NCBI RefSeq assembly: GCF_004765815.2
Contig: NZ_SBIS02000007.1
Location: 620,001 to 684,000 of the forward strand
Reading direction: 5' to 3'
DNA: 64,000 nucleotides
From: Halorussus salinus
GTDB taxonomy: Archaea; Halobacteriota; Halobacteria; Halobacteriales; Haladaptataceae
The notes under the pieces are model-generated. The model was not told where the DNA came from. It worked only from the letters and a program-made list of their open reading frames with translations, and made no database searches. The position numbers and the translations under genes were made by a program. Each line of letters begins with the position of its first letter. The first letter of the stretch is position 1. Positions 37,091-44,963 of this stretch are shown here, piece by piece.

Positions 37091-37396
37091 ATGAGATACG
37101 AACGGCCTTCCACGGACGACGACACGGGAAGCGTCGATTCGCTCTACGGTGAATCGAACTACGAGACCGCCGACGGGCCCGACGAGCGGACGCTCTACGG
37201 CGAGCCGTGTCACGAGACCGGTTCGGACTACGACGAGCAGTCCCTCTACGGCGAACCCCAGCACGAAACTCACGACGGGGACCGCGAACTGCCGGACCTC
37301 GACCTCCTGTTCGCTCGACTGCGAGCGGAGGCCCCCGCGGGACCGACCGTGCTACCGACCCGCTCGGATTCTTCCCGCGTGACTACGGAACAATAG
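37091..37396 (+). CDS. Small acidic protein with three LYGE repeats
   Basis: Unrecognised protein of 101 residues. Three repeats with a 17-residue period contain (S/T)LYGE(S/P)xxxET at residues 17-26, 34-43 and 51-60. The tail has DLDLLFARLRAEAP. Codon use (high GC at third positions, Asp/Glu-rich) is that of real genes here. The 3' end overlaps the convergent uspA-like gene by 14 bases. Might be a short linear-motif scaffold; function unknown. Confidence 0.6.
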   Translation: MRYERPSTDDDTGSVDSLYGESNYETADGPDERTLYGEPCHETGSDYDEQSLYGEPQHETHDGDRELPDLDLLFARLRAEAPAGPTVLPTRSDSSRVTTEQ

Positions 37397-37775
37397 TCAC
37401 CGCGACCGTCTCTTCTTCGACCACGGTGTGCGCCGCGCTCCCGAGCATCATTCGGTCCACAGCGCCGCTGCCGTGGTGACCCATGACCACGTGGTCGTAG
37501 CCGCGCTCCTCAACGAGCGCGAGGATGTCCTTGCCGACCCGCTCGGCCGGTCGGAACGAGAGGTCCACGTCCGTCGAGACTTCGGGTTCGTCCGGGACGC
37601 CCGCCTCGTCGAGTCGCTCGCGGGCGCGGTCGAGAATCTCGTCGGTCGCGTCGGTCTCGCTGTCGCTGACGTGGACGACGTGGAGCGACGCCTCGAACCG
37701 ACGGGCGAAGTCGATGGCGAAGTCGAGCGCGCGGAAACTACACTCGGAGCCGTCGATGGGAACGAGAACTTCCAT
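37383..37775 (-). CDS. Universal stress protein (UspA family)
   Basis: Protein of 130 residues with the Usp fold: VLVPIDGSECSFRALDFAIDFAR, LHVVHVSD, VMGHHGSGAVDRMMLGSAAHTVVEEETVAVTIVP. The G-x2-G-x9-G(S) ATP-binding pattern is nearly complete (GHHGSGAVDRMMLGSAA), so nucleotide binding is likely. It stands alone and converges on the LYGE-repeat gene. Confidence 0.92.
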   Translation of the reverse strand: MEVLVPIDGSECSFRALDFAIDFARRFEASLHVVHVSDSETDATDEILDRARERLDEAGVPDEPEVSTDVDLSFRPAERVGKDILALVEERGYDHVVMGHHGSGAVDRMMLGSAAHTVVEEETVAVTIVP

Positions 37776-37799
37776 GCAGGAACGTCGGTCGGGGTCGGG

Positions 37800-38696
37800 T
37801 TAACGGTTTGCCCGGTCGAGCGCGGCCAGCGCCTCGGCGGCCTCGCGGGTCGCCCCGAGGAGTTCCCGAGCGCGAGTCACGTCGTCGGTCTCCTCGGCGC
37901 GACGCGCGAGGTCCGAGAGTTTGCGGACCAGCGCCTCGCGGGCGGGACCGAGGTCGCCCGAGTCGGCCGCAGTTCGAGCGGTCGCGTCGCGGTCGCTCGG
38001 ACCGGTCGCGGGTCGGTGGGCGTCCCGCGCGTGCTGGTGGGTTTCACCGTGGTCGTGGCCTCCTCGGCGGCCCTGCGTGCGGTCCGCGCTTCGGTCCGAA
38101 GCGCGCGTTCGGTCGTGTCCCCGACCGCCACTCTCAGACCGGGACCCTCGGTTCTCGGACTGAGACGGTGGAGCGCGCACGTCCGACCGGTCGGCGTGAC
38201 GGTCGGCGACCCGAACGTCGTTGATTTCGACGCGGGGTTCGTCGTCGCCGTGGTCGGTCGGTCGGTCCGTCTCCGCGTCGGCGTTCGCGGCGTCGCCGTC
38301 CGACGCCGCTCGCCCGGCGGTTCGGCCGTCGGGACCGTCGGTCTCCTCGGTTCGTGCGCTCCGGGGCTGTCGAGGCTCTCCGCCCTGTGTTCGCTGGGCC
38401 TCGCCGTTCTGTGCTTGCTGGGTCCCTCCGTTTTGTGCTTGTTGGGTTTCTGCACTCTGGGCCTGTTGGGCCTGCTTGGCTTCGTGCTGGCAGGTCGGGC
38501 AGAACTCCTGACCATCGTACCGGAAGATGGGGTCGCCGCAGTTGTCGCAGTGCTTGCCCGTCATGGTCGCGCCCTGCAAGAGGAGTTCGCTCATCCGCCG
38601 GGTGTTCTCGCGGTCTTTCTCGTCGTCGCCGTACTTCTCGCGCAACTTCTCGCGCTCGGCCTCCTTGTCGAATCCCGAATCGTCGTCGCTGCTCAT
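37800..38696 (-). CDS. Sjogren's syndrome/scleroderma autoantigen 1-type zinc-ribbon protein
   Basis: Protein of 298 residues. Residues 1-75 are the autoantigen-1 domain: an alpha helix (FDKEAEREKLREKYGDDEKD) then MSELLLQGATMTGKHCDNCGDPIFRYDGQEFCPTCQ with four zinc cysteines. The middle (80-230) is low-complexity: Gln/Ala repeats then His/Arg/Asp-rich. The C-terminal 50 residues are a helical pair. Role unknown; the family is linked to nucleic-acid or mitotic functions in eukaryotes. The start at 38696 removes an upstream read-through. Confidence 0.82.
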   Translation of the reverse strand: MSSDDDSGFDKEAEREKLREKYGDDEKDRENTRRMSELLLQGATMTGKHCDNCGDPIFRYDGQEFCPTCQHEAKQAQQAQSAETQQAQNGGTQQAQNGEAQRTQGGEPRQPRSARTEETDGPDGRTAGRAASDGDAANADAETDRPTDHGDDEPRVEINDVRVADRHADRSDVRAPPSQSENRGSRSESGGRGHDRTRASDRSADRTQGRRGGHDHGETHQHARDAHRPATGPSDRDATARTAADSGDLGPAREALVRKLSDLARRAEETDDVTRARELLGATREAAEALAALDRANR

Positions 38697-38869
38697 GTGA
38701 GGACAGTGGCTTTCCGGACCGAAAAACCTCGTGTCTGGCCGAGTGGCGGCGACCGACGACGGGAGTACGTCGATAGTCGAACCTCGAAGCGTCGTCTGCC
38801 GACCTCCGGCGGCCGTTTTTCGACCGTTCCGAAGCACTTAACGGATTTCCGGGCGGCGTTTTACGTGGT

Positions 38870-39784
38870 ATGACGAAAATCAGCGTGGTCGGCGCGGCCG
38901 GAACCGTCGGGGCCGCGGCGGCGTACAACATCGCGCTTCGGGACATCGCGGACGAACTGGTACTCGTAGACATCCCGGACAAGGAGGAGGACACCGTCGG
39001 GCAGGCCGCCGACGTGAACCACGGGGCCGCCTACGACTCGAACACGGTGGTCCGGCAGGGCGGCTACGAGGAGACCGAGGGGTCGGACGTGGTCGTCATC
39101 ACGGCCGGGATTCCGCGCCAGCCCGGCCAGACCCGCATCGACCTCGCGGGCGACAACGCGCCCATCATGGAGGACATCGGCTCGTCCATCGCGGAGTACA
39201 ACGACGACTTCGTGACGGTCACGACCTCGAACCCGGTGGACCTGCTCAACCGCCACCTCTACGAGGTCGGCGAGCGGTCGCGCGAGAAGGTCGTCGGCTT
39301 CGGCGGCCGCCTCGACTCCGCGCGCTTCCGCTACGTCCTCAGCCAGCGCTTCGACGAGCCGGTTCAGAACGTCGAGGCGACGATTCTGGGCGAACACGGC
39401 GACGCGCAGGTGCCGGTCTTCTCGAAGGTCCGCGTGAACGGCGTGGACCCCGAGTTCAGCGACGACGAGAAAGACGAGATTCTGGACGAACTCAAGACCA
39501 GCGCGATGAACGTCATCGAGAAGAAGGGCGCGACCCAGTGGGGTCCGGCCACCGGCGTCGGCCACATGGTCGAGGCCGTCGTCCGCGACACGGGCGAGGT
39601 CCTGCCCGGCTCGGTCAAACTCGACGGCGAGTACGGCCACGACGACGTGGCGCTAGGCGTCCCGGTCAAGCTCGGTAGCGACGGCGTGCAGGAGGTCGTG
39701 GAGTGGGACCTGACCGAGTACGAGCGCGAACAGTTGGGCGAGGCCGCGGACAAGCTCTCCGAGCAGTACGACGAGATCGCCTGA
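38870..39784 (+). CDS. mdh: Malate dehydrogenase (LDH-like)
   Basis: NAD-dependent oxidoreductase of 304 residues of the citric acid cycle: [16 protein letters not shown] (dinucleotide fold), Asp at LVLVDIPD favouring [21 protein letters not shown] with the substrate-binding arginines, [10 protein letters not shown], and [14 protein letters not shown] with the catalytic His. Arg in the active loop (PRQPGQTR) points to malate, not lactate. A highly acidic surface is typical of halophilic MalDH. Monocistronic. Confidence 0.96.
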   Translation: MTKISVVGAAGTVGAAAAYNIALRDIADELVLVDIPDKEEDTVGQAADVNHGAAYDSNTVVRQGGYEETEGSDVVVITAGIPRQPGQTRIDLAGDNAPIMEDIGSSIAEYNDDFVTVTTSNPVDLLNRHLYEVGERSREKVVGFGGRLDSARFRYVLSQRFDEPVQNVEATILGEHGDAQVPVFSKVRVNGVDPEFSDDEKDEILDELKTSAMNVIEKKGATQWGPATGVGHMVEAVVRDTGEVLPGSVKLDGEYGHDDVALGVPVKLGSDGVQEVVEWDLTEYEREQLGEAADKLSEQYDEIA

Positions 39785-40002
39785 AAGCGACGAACGCGTC
39801 CGCAATTCTACTGTTTATCAGAATCGACACAGTACTCGGGCTGGAGTCCGAAAAGGTACTGAACCGAGAGAGGAGAAGACGCGGAGACGAACCGGAGGTC
39901 GCTGCATCGACTCCTCGGGTCCCTCCCCGTCAGACGTGTCTCCATAGGACTTCCACGGTTGTAAACATCTGGGAACTGAAAGCTTCGGTCCCGGTCCTAA
40001 CT

Positions 40003-40662
40003 CTACTTCCCGTACTTTAACCGAGAGCCGATTTTGCTCGGCAATCCCGCGTCTTCGACCGCTCTCTGCACGGCCGCCACGTCGTATTCGACGCGGCGCT
40101 CCTCGACGGACAGGTCGTCCAAGTCGAGGAGGGCGTAGGCCGCCTTCGGGTCGCCGTCGCGCGGTTGGCCGACGCTACCGGGGTTCATCACGACGCCGTC
40201 GGCGTACTCCTCGTGGTGCTGGACGTGGGTGTGGCCCATGACCAGTACCTCCTCGTCGCCCAGCAGGTCGGGCGAGAACTCGTCGGGCATCGTGTAGTGG
40301 TCGGGGTCCTCGGGGTGACCGTGGACGATTTTGACCCGACCGTCGAAGAGGAGACGCTCGTTCGGCAGGTCGTCCAACCAGTCCAACTGGTCGTCGGTGA
40401 GTCGCTCACGGGCCAACTCGACGCCAGCCTTCGCCATCCGGTTGAACCGGAAGGCGGTGCCGGAGGCGACCGCGCGGTCGTGGTTGCCCATCACCGTCGG
40501 AATCTCGCGCTCGCGGACCAACTCGACGCACTCGGCTGGCCACGGGTTGTACCCCACCACGTCGCCCGCACAGACCAGCGCGTCCACGTCGGGCATGTCG
40601 TCTAAGACCGTCTCGAAGGCGACTCGGTTCGAGTGAACGTCCGAGAGAACGCCGACTTGCAT
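40003..40662 (-). CDS. Metallophosphoesterase (YfcE-like calcineurin fold)
   Basis: Protein of 219 residues with metal-site motifs in order: VLSDVHSN, CAGDVVGYNP, VMGNHDRAV, IVHGHPEDP, VMGHTHVQHHEEYADG and VMNPGSVGQPRDG. This is the class III phosphodiesterase pattern. Substrate unknown (possibly cyclic nucleotides or small phosphodiesters). Confidence 0.9.
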   Translation of the reverse strand: MQVGVLSDVHSNRVAFETVLDDMPDVDALVCAGDVVGYNPWPAECVELVREREIPTVMGNHDRAVASGTAFRFNRMAKAGVELARERLTDDQLDWLDDLPNERLLFDGRVKIVHGHPEDPDHYTMPDEFSPDLLGDEEVLVMGHTHVQHHEEYADGVVMNPGSVGQPRDGDPKAAYALLDLDDLSVEERRVEYDVAAVQRAVEDAGLPSKIGSRLKYGK

Positions 40663-40749
40663 GGGATGGCCTTGGAGGTCGCGGGACTTAATTTCGGTCC
40701 CGGCTTTCTCCTCGGCGACGCACTCCGACTCGAATATCGACCGGGCGGT

Positions 40750-41400
40750 TCAGTCGCCGTTCTCCACGGCGAACTCGAACCCGTCGTCCGTGCGCGCGAC
40801 GCCAGCGGCACAGACCGCGTGTTCGAAGTCGAGGTCGTAGGCCTCGGCCGCCGCCTCGGCCGCGGTGTCGGCCGCGAACTCGAACTCCTCGGGGGAGTCT
40901 CGTTCGTAGGTCGCCACGAGCGTCGGTTCCGAAACCTCGCGGACCAACAAGGCGTCTCGCCGGACGGTGCCGACGAAGGCCGACTCCTCGGTCAGGACCC
41001 CGGCGATTCGCGGAGTGTCGTAGTCGTCTTTCTCGTAGTCGAGCGCCAGCAGACTCTCGGCGAGGGCGTCGCGGGCGGGGTAGCCCAGTTCCAACTTCTC
41101 GGTGATGGGGTCCACATGCGAGCCGTTGCCGACGACTGCCGCGTCCGCGGCGGTCGCCTCGCTCGTGGCGTCCGTCCCGTTCGTGGCGTCCGTCCCGCTC
41201 GCGGCGTCCGCCGACTCCGCGCCGACCGTCCGCGCGCAGTTGTACGAGATGTAGGGGTTATCCGTCTCGGGCGCGTCCGCGGTGGGCGCGACCGTCAGCG
41301 CGGCGTCGCGCTCGATTATCTGTCGGTTCGGGAACGACCGCGACGAGACGCGATAAGCCGCGGTTTCGGGGCCGACGACGACGAAGCGTCCGACGTACAT
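40750..41400 (-). CDS. purO: IMP cyclohydrolase, archaeal PurO
   Basis: Closes FAICAR to IMP in the last step of purine synthesis; archaea use PurO in place of the bacterial PurH domain. The protein has 216 residues: [78 protein letters not shown] short Thr/Ala/Asp repeat (residues 72-86) is inserted between strands. The ATG at 41400 matches the family start. Confidence 0.94.
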   Translation of the reverse strand: MYVGRFVVVGPETAAYRVSSRSFPNRQIIERDAALTVAPTADAPETDNPYISYNCARTVGAESADAASGTDATNGTDATSEATAADAAVVGNGSHVDPITEKLELGYPARDALAESLLALDYEKDDYDTPRIAGVLTEESAFVGTVRRDALLVREVSEPTLVATYERDSPEEFEFAADTAAEAAAEAYDLDFEHAVCAAGVARTDDGFEFAVENGD

Positions 41401-41584
41401 ACACGAACGTGCGCACTTAGAGGCCAAGTACGTATTGGTTTATGCACGGGTGAAGCTAAGACGACGAGTTGGAAGAGCGGGTGCGACGCGAGCGATAGAA
41501 TCGACCGCGAGGAGTGCCACGCGTTAGCAAATTCGGACGAACGCGCAACGCTTACATTCCCCCGGCGAGTACGACAGGATGCGC

Positions 41585-41657
41585 AGTCCCATGGGGTAGT
41601 GGCCAATCCTGAAGCCTTCTGGGGGCTTCGACGAAGGTTCGAATCCTTCTGGGACTA
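41585..41657 (+). tRNA. tRNA-Gln(CUG)
   Basis: The 72 bases 41585-41656 fold as a tRNA, with A73 at 41657. The acceptor stem AGTCCCA/TGGGACT pairs perfectly. The T arm is GAAGG-TTCGAAT-CCTTC. The anticodon stem AAGCC/GGCTT encloses TTCTGGG, giving anticodon CTG (CUG) for glutamine, with U33 present. CCA is not encoded. No intron. A promoter-like element lies near 41549-41557. Confidence 0.93.
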
Positions 41658-41745
41658 CTTCTCCGATTTCGTCTTCTCCGGCGAGCGACCGCAAACGTAT
41701 CGGGTGTGAGTAAAACTAAATGTCGGCGGTTCGTTTGGTTCTCTC

Positions 41746-42951
41746 GTGAAACGGGGCGTCGAGAAGATACTTTCTAGATTCGGACACTGGTTCGTCGCGT
41801 TCGCTGGCGCGACGTACGTCGCGTTCGCCGTCGGACTCGCGCTCCTCGTCATAGTCGATACCGAGGCTAGTTTCGGCGGTCTCCTCGACTTCGCCATCGT
41901 CGGCGGACCGGGTCTCGTTCTCCTCTACGGCGGATATCGACTGCCGCGGTCCGACATCGACCCCGAGGCCTACTCGCGCGTCGTCGCGTGGTGTCTCGGC
42001 GGATTCGCCATCATCTTGGCGTTCTTGGGTCTACTTCACCACGAACCGCTGAATCCGTTTCGGGTGTCGGTCTGGTCGGCAACGTTCTCGACGGCCATCG
42101 GGACGACCGGCGGCTTTCTCGTCGGCATCTACGACGCGCGGGCCACCACGCAGGCCCGGCAACTACGAGAACAGCACCGCAAGCTCAAGGAACAACGAGA
42201 GAAACTGGAGGACCAGCGCGAACAGCTTCGACGACAGAACCAGCGACTGGACAGTTTCGCGAGCCTCCTCGCCCACGAACTTCGCAACCCCATCGGTATC
42301 GCCCAGATATACCACGAGAAGGCGACGGAAGGCGACCCCGACGCCGCCGCCGAGGTCGAGTCGGCGCTCGACCGCATCGAGGAGATGGTCGAGGTAATCC
42401 TGTTCATCGCCCGCGACCAGAGCCAGAAACTCGACCAAGAGGCGGTCGAACTCGCCACAGTGGCAGAGAACGCTTGGGACGACATCGACAGTTCCCACGC
42501 GAATCTGGTCGTCGAGTCCGACCGGACGCCGCTCGCGGACGCGATTCACCTCCGGCATCTCCTCGAAAATCTCTTCGAGAACGCCGTCGAACACGGTTCG
42601 ACGGGCAATTGTCCTGCGGACGATGAAGCCGTGGAACACGGCTCCACGAGCAGTCGGCCAGCGGCCGACGACGCGGCCGAAGACGCCGACGGAAGCGTCA
42701 CAATTCGGGTGGGAAGCCTCGCGTCGGGATTCTACGTCGAGGACGACGGACCGGGCATCCCGGAAGACGAGCGCGAGCGGGTCTTCGAGGCCGGATACAC
42801 CACCGACGGCACCGGGTTCGGACTGCTGTTCGTCGCGGAGTTGGCCGAGACGTACGGCTGGGACTACGCCATAACCGCCGGAACCGACGGTGGCGCGCGC
42901 TTCGAGTTCACGAACGTCGACCTCGCCGACGCCGCCGACCAGTCGCGGTGA
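41746..42951 (+). CDS. Membrane sensor histidine kinase
   Basis: Protein of 401 residues with four N-terminal spans (residues 10-110), then a coiled coil of Gln/Arg/Glu (ARQLREQHRKLKEQREKLED) and the kinase core: H box LLAHELRNPIG (His near residue 179), N box HLLENLFENAVEHG, G1 VEDDGPGIP and G2 GTGFGLLFVAEL. Between N and G1 a tandem duplication, AVEHGSTGNCPADDE/AVEHGSTSSRPAADD (near residues 281-311), repeats the end of the N box. No response regulator is adjacent, which is common in haloarchaea. GTG start. Confidence 0.93.
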   Translation: MKRGVEKILSRFGHWFVAFAGATYVAFAVGLALLVIVDTEASFGGLLDFAIVGGPGLVLLYGGYRLPRSDIDPEAYSRVVAWCLGGFAIILAFLGLLHHEPLNPFRVSVWSATFSTAIGTTGGFLVGIYDARATTQARQLREQHRKLKEQREKLEDQREQLRRQNQRLDSFASLLAHELRNPIGIAQIYHEKATEGDPDAAAEVESALDRIEEMVEVILFIARDQSQKLDQEAVELATVAENAWDDIDSSHANLVVESDRTPLADAIHLRHLLENLFENAVEHGSTGNCPADDEAVEHGSTSSRPAADDAAEDADGSVTIRVGSLASGFYVEDDGPGIPEDERERVFEAGYTTDGTGFGLLFVAELAETYGWDYAITAGTDGGARFEFTNVDLADAADQSR

Positions 42952-42960
42952 CGGTCCGAG

Positions 42961-43014
42961 GTCGTCGCCGACGGGTCGAAGTCGTCACCGACGGGTCGAA
43001 GTCGTCGCCGACGG
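42961..43014 (+). repeat. 20-bp tandem repeat, 2.7 copies
   Basis: GTCGTCGCCGACGGGTCGAA (42961-42980) is repeated with one change at 42981-43000 and partly at 43001-43014, just after the histidine-kinase stop. Confidence 0.8.
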
Positions 43015-43058
43015 TCGGCAGTCAACAGTCGTGGTGAGAAGTGTCGATTCGCGACAGG

Positions 43059-43205
43059 TCAGTCCTCGGGACCGTGCGCCGAAACGTCGTACTCGGAGCC
43101 ACCGCACTCCGGACACTCGTCTCGGACGGGACGGATACCGTCGTCGGTCTCCCTGCCGACGCGCGACTCTCCGCAGTCTGCGCATTCCAACCGATAGACC
43201 ACCAC
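43059..43205 (-). CDS. Small zinc-ribbon protein (48 aa)
   Basis: Short protein with two Cys pairs: YRLECADCGES and RDECPECGGSEYDV, a classic zinc ribbon. GTG start at 43205 (or 43202); a TATA box GGGGTTTACC on the minus strand at 43229-43238 is 28 bases upstream, as for leaderless genes, so the longer open frame is not used. Small zinc-finger proteins are abundant in haloarchaea; function unknown. Confidence 0.75.
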   Translation of the reverse strand: MVVYRLECADCGESRVGRETDDGIRPVRDECPECGGSEYDVSAHGPED

Positions 43206-43419
43206 GACTCTGAAGAGGAACTCGAACTGGTAAACCCCGAAGACAGTTGCAACCGTTTCACACCGGCTCCGGGCTTCGGTCGATGGATAGCTCCGACTCG
43301 GAGGCCAGAGCGAACCGCAAGAACGAAGTGTTGCGGTCAAATAGCGTGGAGAGCGTCGTTCGGACCGAACCGCCCTGTTTTAAACCGACTCGCAGGCCGT
43401 ACTCCCGTCGTCGCATTTA

Positions 43420-43439
43420 ACCCCTTCGTTTCAACTGGA
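43420..43439 (-). promoter_or_regulatory. ORB-like element outside the origin
   Basis: On the minus strand TCCAGTTGAAACGAAGGGGT matches the origin boxes of this window (TCCACCTGAAACGAAGGGGT) at 18 of 20 positions. It lies in the intergenic DNA between two minus-strand genes, 9.4 kb from the origin. Confidence 0.7.
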
Positions 43440-43479
43440 GCGTCCAGTGCGGGCCGGACACCGACCGCGTCCGGGCCGG

Positions 43480-43860
43480 TCAGTTGGCGTCGGCGTTCGA
43501 CTCGTCGTCGGTCACGTCCGCGTCGATTTCACCGAGCGCGCGCTCGTCGTTGTACTCCTCGGGGCCGCCCGCCTCCCCGGTTATCTGGTCGTAGACCGCT
43601 TCGCGGGCCTCGTCGGCCGTGTCGAATCGCTCGTCCACGAGGCGGTCGAAGACGCTCCCCAGCGACTCGGTCTCGTTCCCGAGGTCGAGCGGTTGGTCGC
43701 CGTACTCGGTGGCCAACTCCTCGCTGGTCGCGGGGTACTTGTGTTCGCCGAGCATCCGGCCCGCCTCACCGAGCATGTCTTCGACGCTCTCGGTCCGCTC
43801 GTGCTGGCGCTCGCGGGCGTGGCGCTGTTCCTCCTCGGCGTCCGGGTCGTAGTCGGCCAT
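43480..43860 (-). CDS. DUF5789-like acidic protein
   Basis: Acidic protein of 126 residues: RQHERTESVEDMLGEAGRMLGEHKYPATSEELATEYGDQPLDLGNETESLGSVFDRLVDERFDTADEAREAVYDQITGEAGGP. The 'EELATEYG...LPNETESLGSVFDRL' pattern is what I recall as haloarchaeal DUF5789. Helical, cytoplasmic; function unknown. The ATG at 43860 follows from the family. Confidence 0.78.
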   Translation of the reverse strand: MADYDPDAEEEQRHARERQHERTESVEDMLGEAGRMLGEHKYPATSEELATEYGDQPLDLGNETESLGSVFDRLVDERFDTADEAREAVYDQITGEAGGPEEYNDERALGEIDADVTDDESNADAN

Positions 43861-44130
43861 GGCTTCCGATACGGTCGTGAAATCCGTAACCCTGCTGGCT
43901 GTCGGGTCCGCAAGCGCGTCACGTTCCGAGGGGAAAACATATTAGCAGTCGGACTGTAGTTAAAAGCGGGTAAGGTGTGGCATCGGTGCGTCACCGTGCG
44001 CAACTGATGCCTTTTACCGATTCATACCGCCAGTCGCGTCTTTCGCGTTCTTACATACACGTCTCGCTCGCGTACCTCGACTATTTAGTCAAAAGAAACT
44101 TTTTTGTTTCGAGTCCGTTTCGTATCGATT

Positions 44131-44152
44131 GTCACCGTGGTTACACGGTGAC
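44131..44152 (+). promoter_or_regulatory. Perfect 9-bp inverted repeat just upstream of a small membrane gene
   Basis: GTCACCGTG-GTTA-CACGGTGAC ends six bases before the ATG at 44159, where an operator or 5' hairpin would sit. The half-site GTCACCGTG also occurs at 43990-43998. Confidence 0.65.
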
Positions 44153-44158
44153 GAGTCG

Positions 44159-44299
44159 ATGACCACACCTTACCCAGTCGTGGTCGCCGTCGAAGCGACG
44201 ACAGCCCTTCAGACGACGAAAGCCGCGGTCGAGTTGCTGACGGCGGTCGTCGGACTGTACGTCGCGTATCGACGATTGACCCGCACGGAGTCACAGTAG
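44159..44299 (+). CDS. Small single-span membrane protein (46 aa)
   Basis: MTTPYPVVVAVEATTALQ is followed by a hydrophobic helix (AAVELLTAVVGLYVAY) and a basic tail (RRLTRTESQ). It resembles small haloarchaeal membrane proteins of the DUF7521 kind, but I am not sure. The palindrome at 44131-44152 sits immediately upstream. Codon use is normal for the genome. Confidence 0.6.
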   Translation: MTTPYPVVVAVEATTALQTTKAAVELLTAVVGLYVAYRRLTRTESQ

Positions 44300-44389
44300 G
44301 ATAGCCTGCTCACTGACTCCTCGGGGAAGTCGCGGCTGGGCGACGAGTGGTCGCCACTTCCTTTCGCTCGCTTCTGGCCCCTTTCGCCG

Positions 44390-44911
44390 CTACTTCTCCA
44401 CGTCCAGCAGGGCGACCCGCTCGCGCACGAGGTCCGCGAGCGTCGCGTCGGTGGCGTCCAGTTCCGCGTCACTCACGTCGAAGAACTCCCGGACCTCCTC
44501 GGCGTCGATACGGTCGGCCGCGAGCGCGTCGGTCTCGGCGGACGCGAGGTCGAGTAAGTCCCGGACCTCCTCGGCCGCGTCTCGCTCACTCTCAGCGTCG
44601 CCGTCCGGCGAGTGGACGACTACCACCGCGTCGGTCTCGCCCTCGCCGACGCCCATCCGGAGCGCGCGGTTGATCTGTCTGCGGCCCGCGGCGTAGAGGA
44701 GGATTTCGACCGCGCGCTCCCGAGCCACGTTCTCGCCGCGCTCGAAGGCGCGGTCGGCGTGTTCGACCGCGGTTCGAAGGTGGGCCTCGCCGAGGACGTA
44801 GTCGGCGTCGAACGCCTGCACCGCGCAGTCGAATTCGTCGCCGACGGCTCCGAGGTCTTCGACGAAAGCGTCGAGGTCCGCGATGTCGGCGCGGCCCGTC
44901 ACGAGGTTCAT
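44390..44911 (-). CDS. cgi121: KEOPS complex subunit Cgi121
   Basis: Protein of 173 residues of the tRNA t6A modification complex, binding the Bud32 kinase and the tRNA CCA end. NLVTGRADIADLDAFVEDL, CAVQAFDADYVLGEAHLRTAVEHADRAF and ARERAVEILLYAAGRRQINRALRMGVG are family hallmarks. The ATG at 44911 has a strong ribosome-binding site (GGAGGTG) and the family N-terminus; a longer GTG start at 44977 would overlap hel308. It follows hel308 in the same operon. Confidence 0.88.
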   Translation of the reverse strand: MNLVTGRADIADLDAFVEDLGAVGDEFDCAVQAFDADYVLGEAHLRTAVEHADRAFERGENVARERAVEILLYAAGRRQINRALRMGVGEGETDAVVVVHSPDGDAESERDAAEEVRDLLDLASAETDALAADRIDAEEVREFFDVSDAELDATDATLADLVRERVALLDVEK

Positions 44912-44963
44912 CGGGACACCTCCGAGGAGGTCGGGTCGCTCCCGCGCGGGTCGCGGTCGCTCG

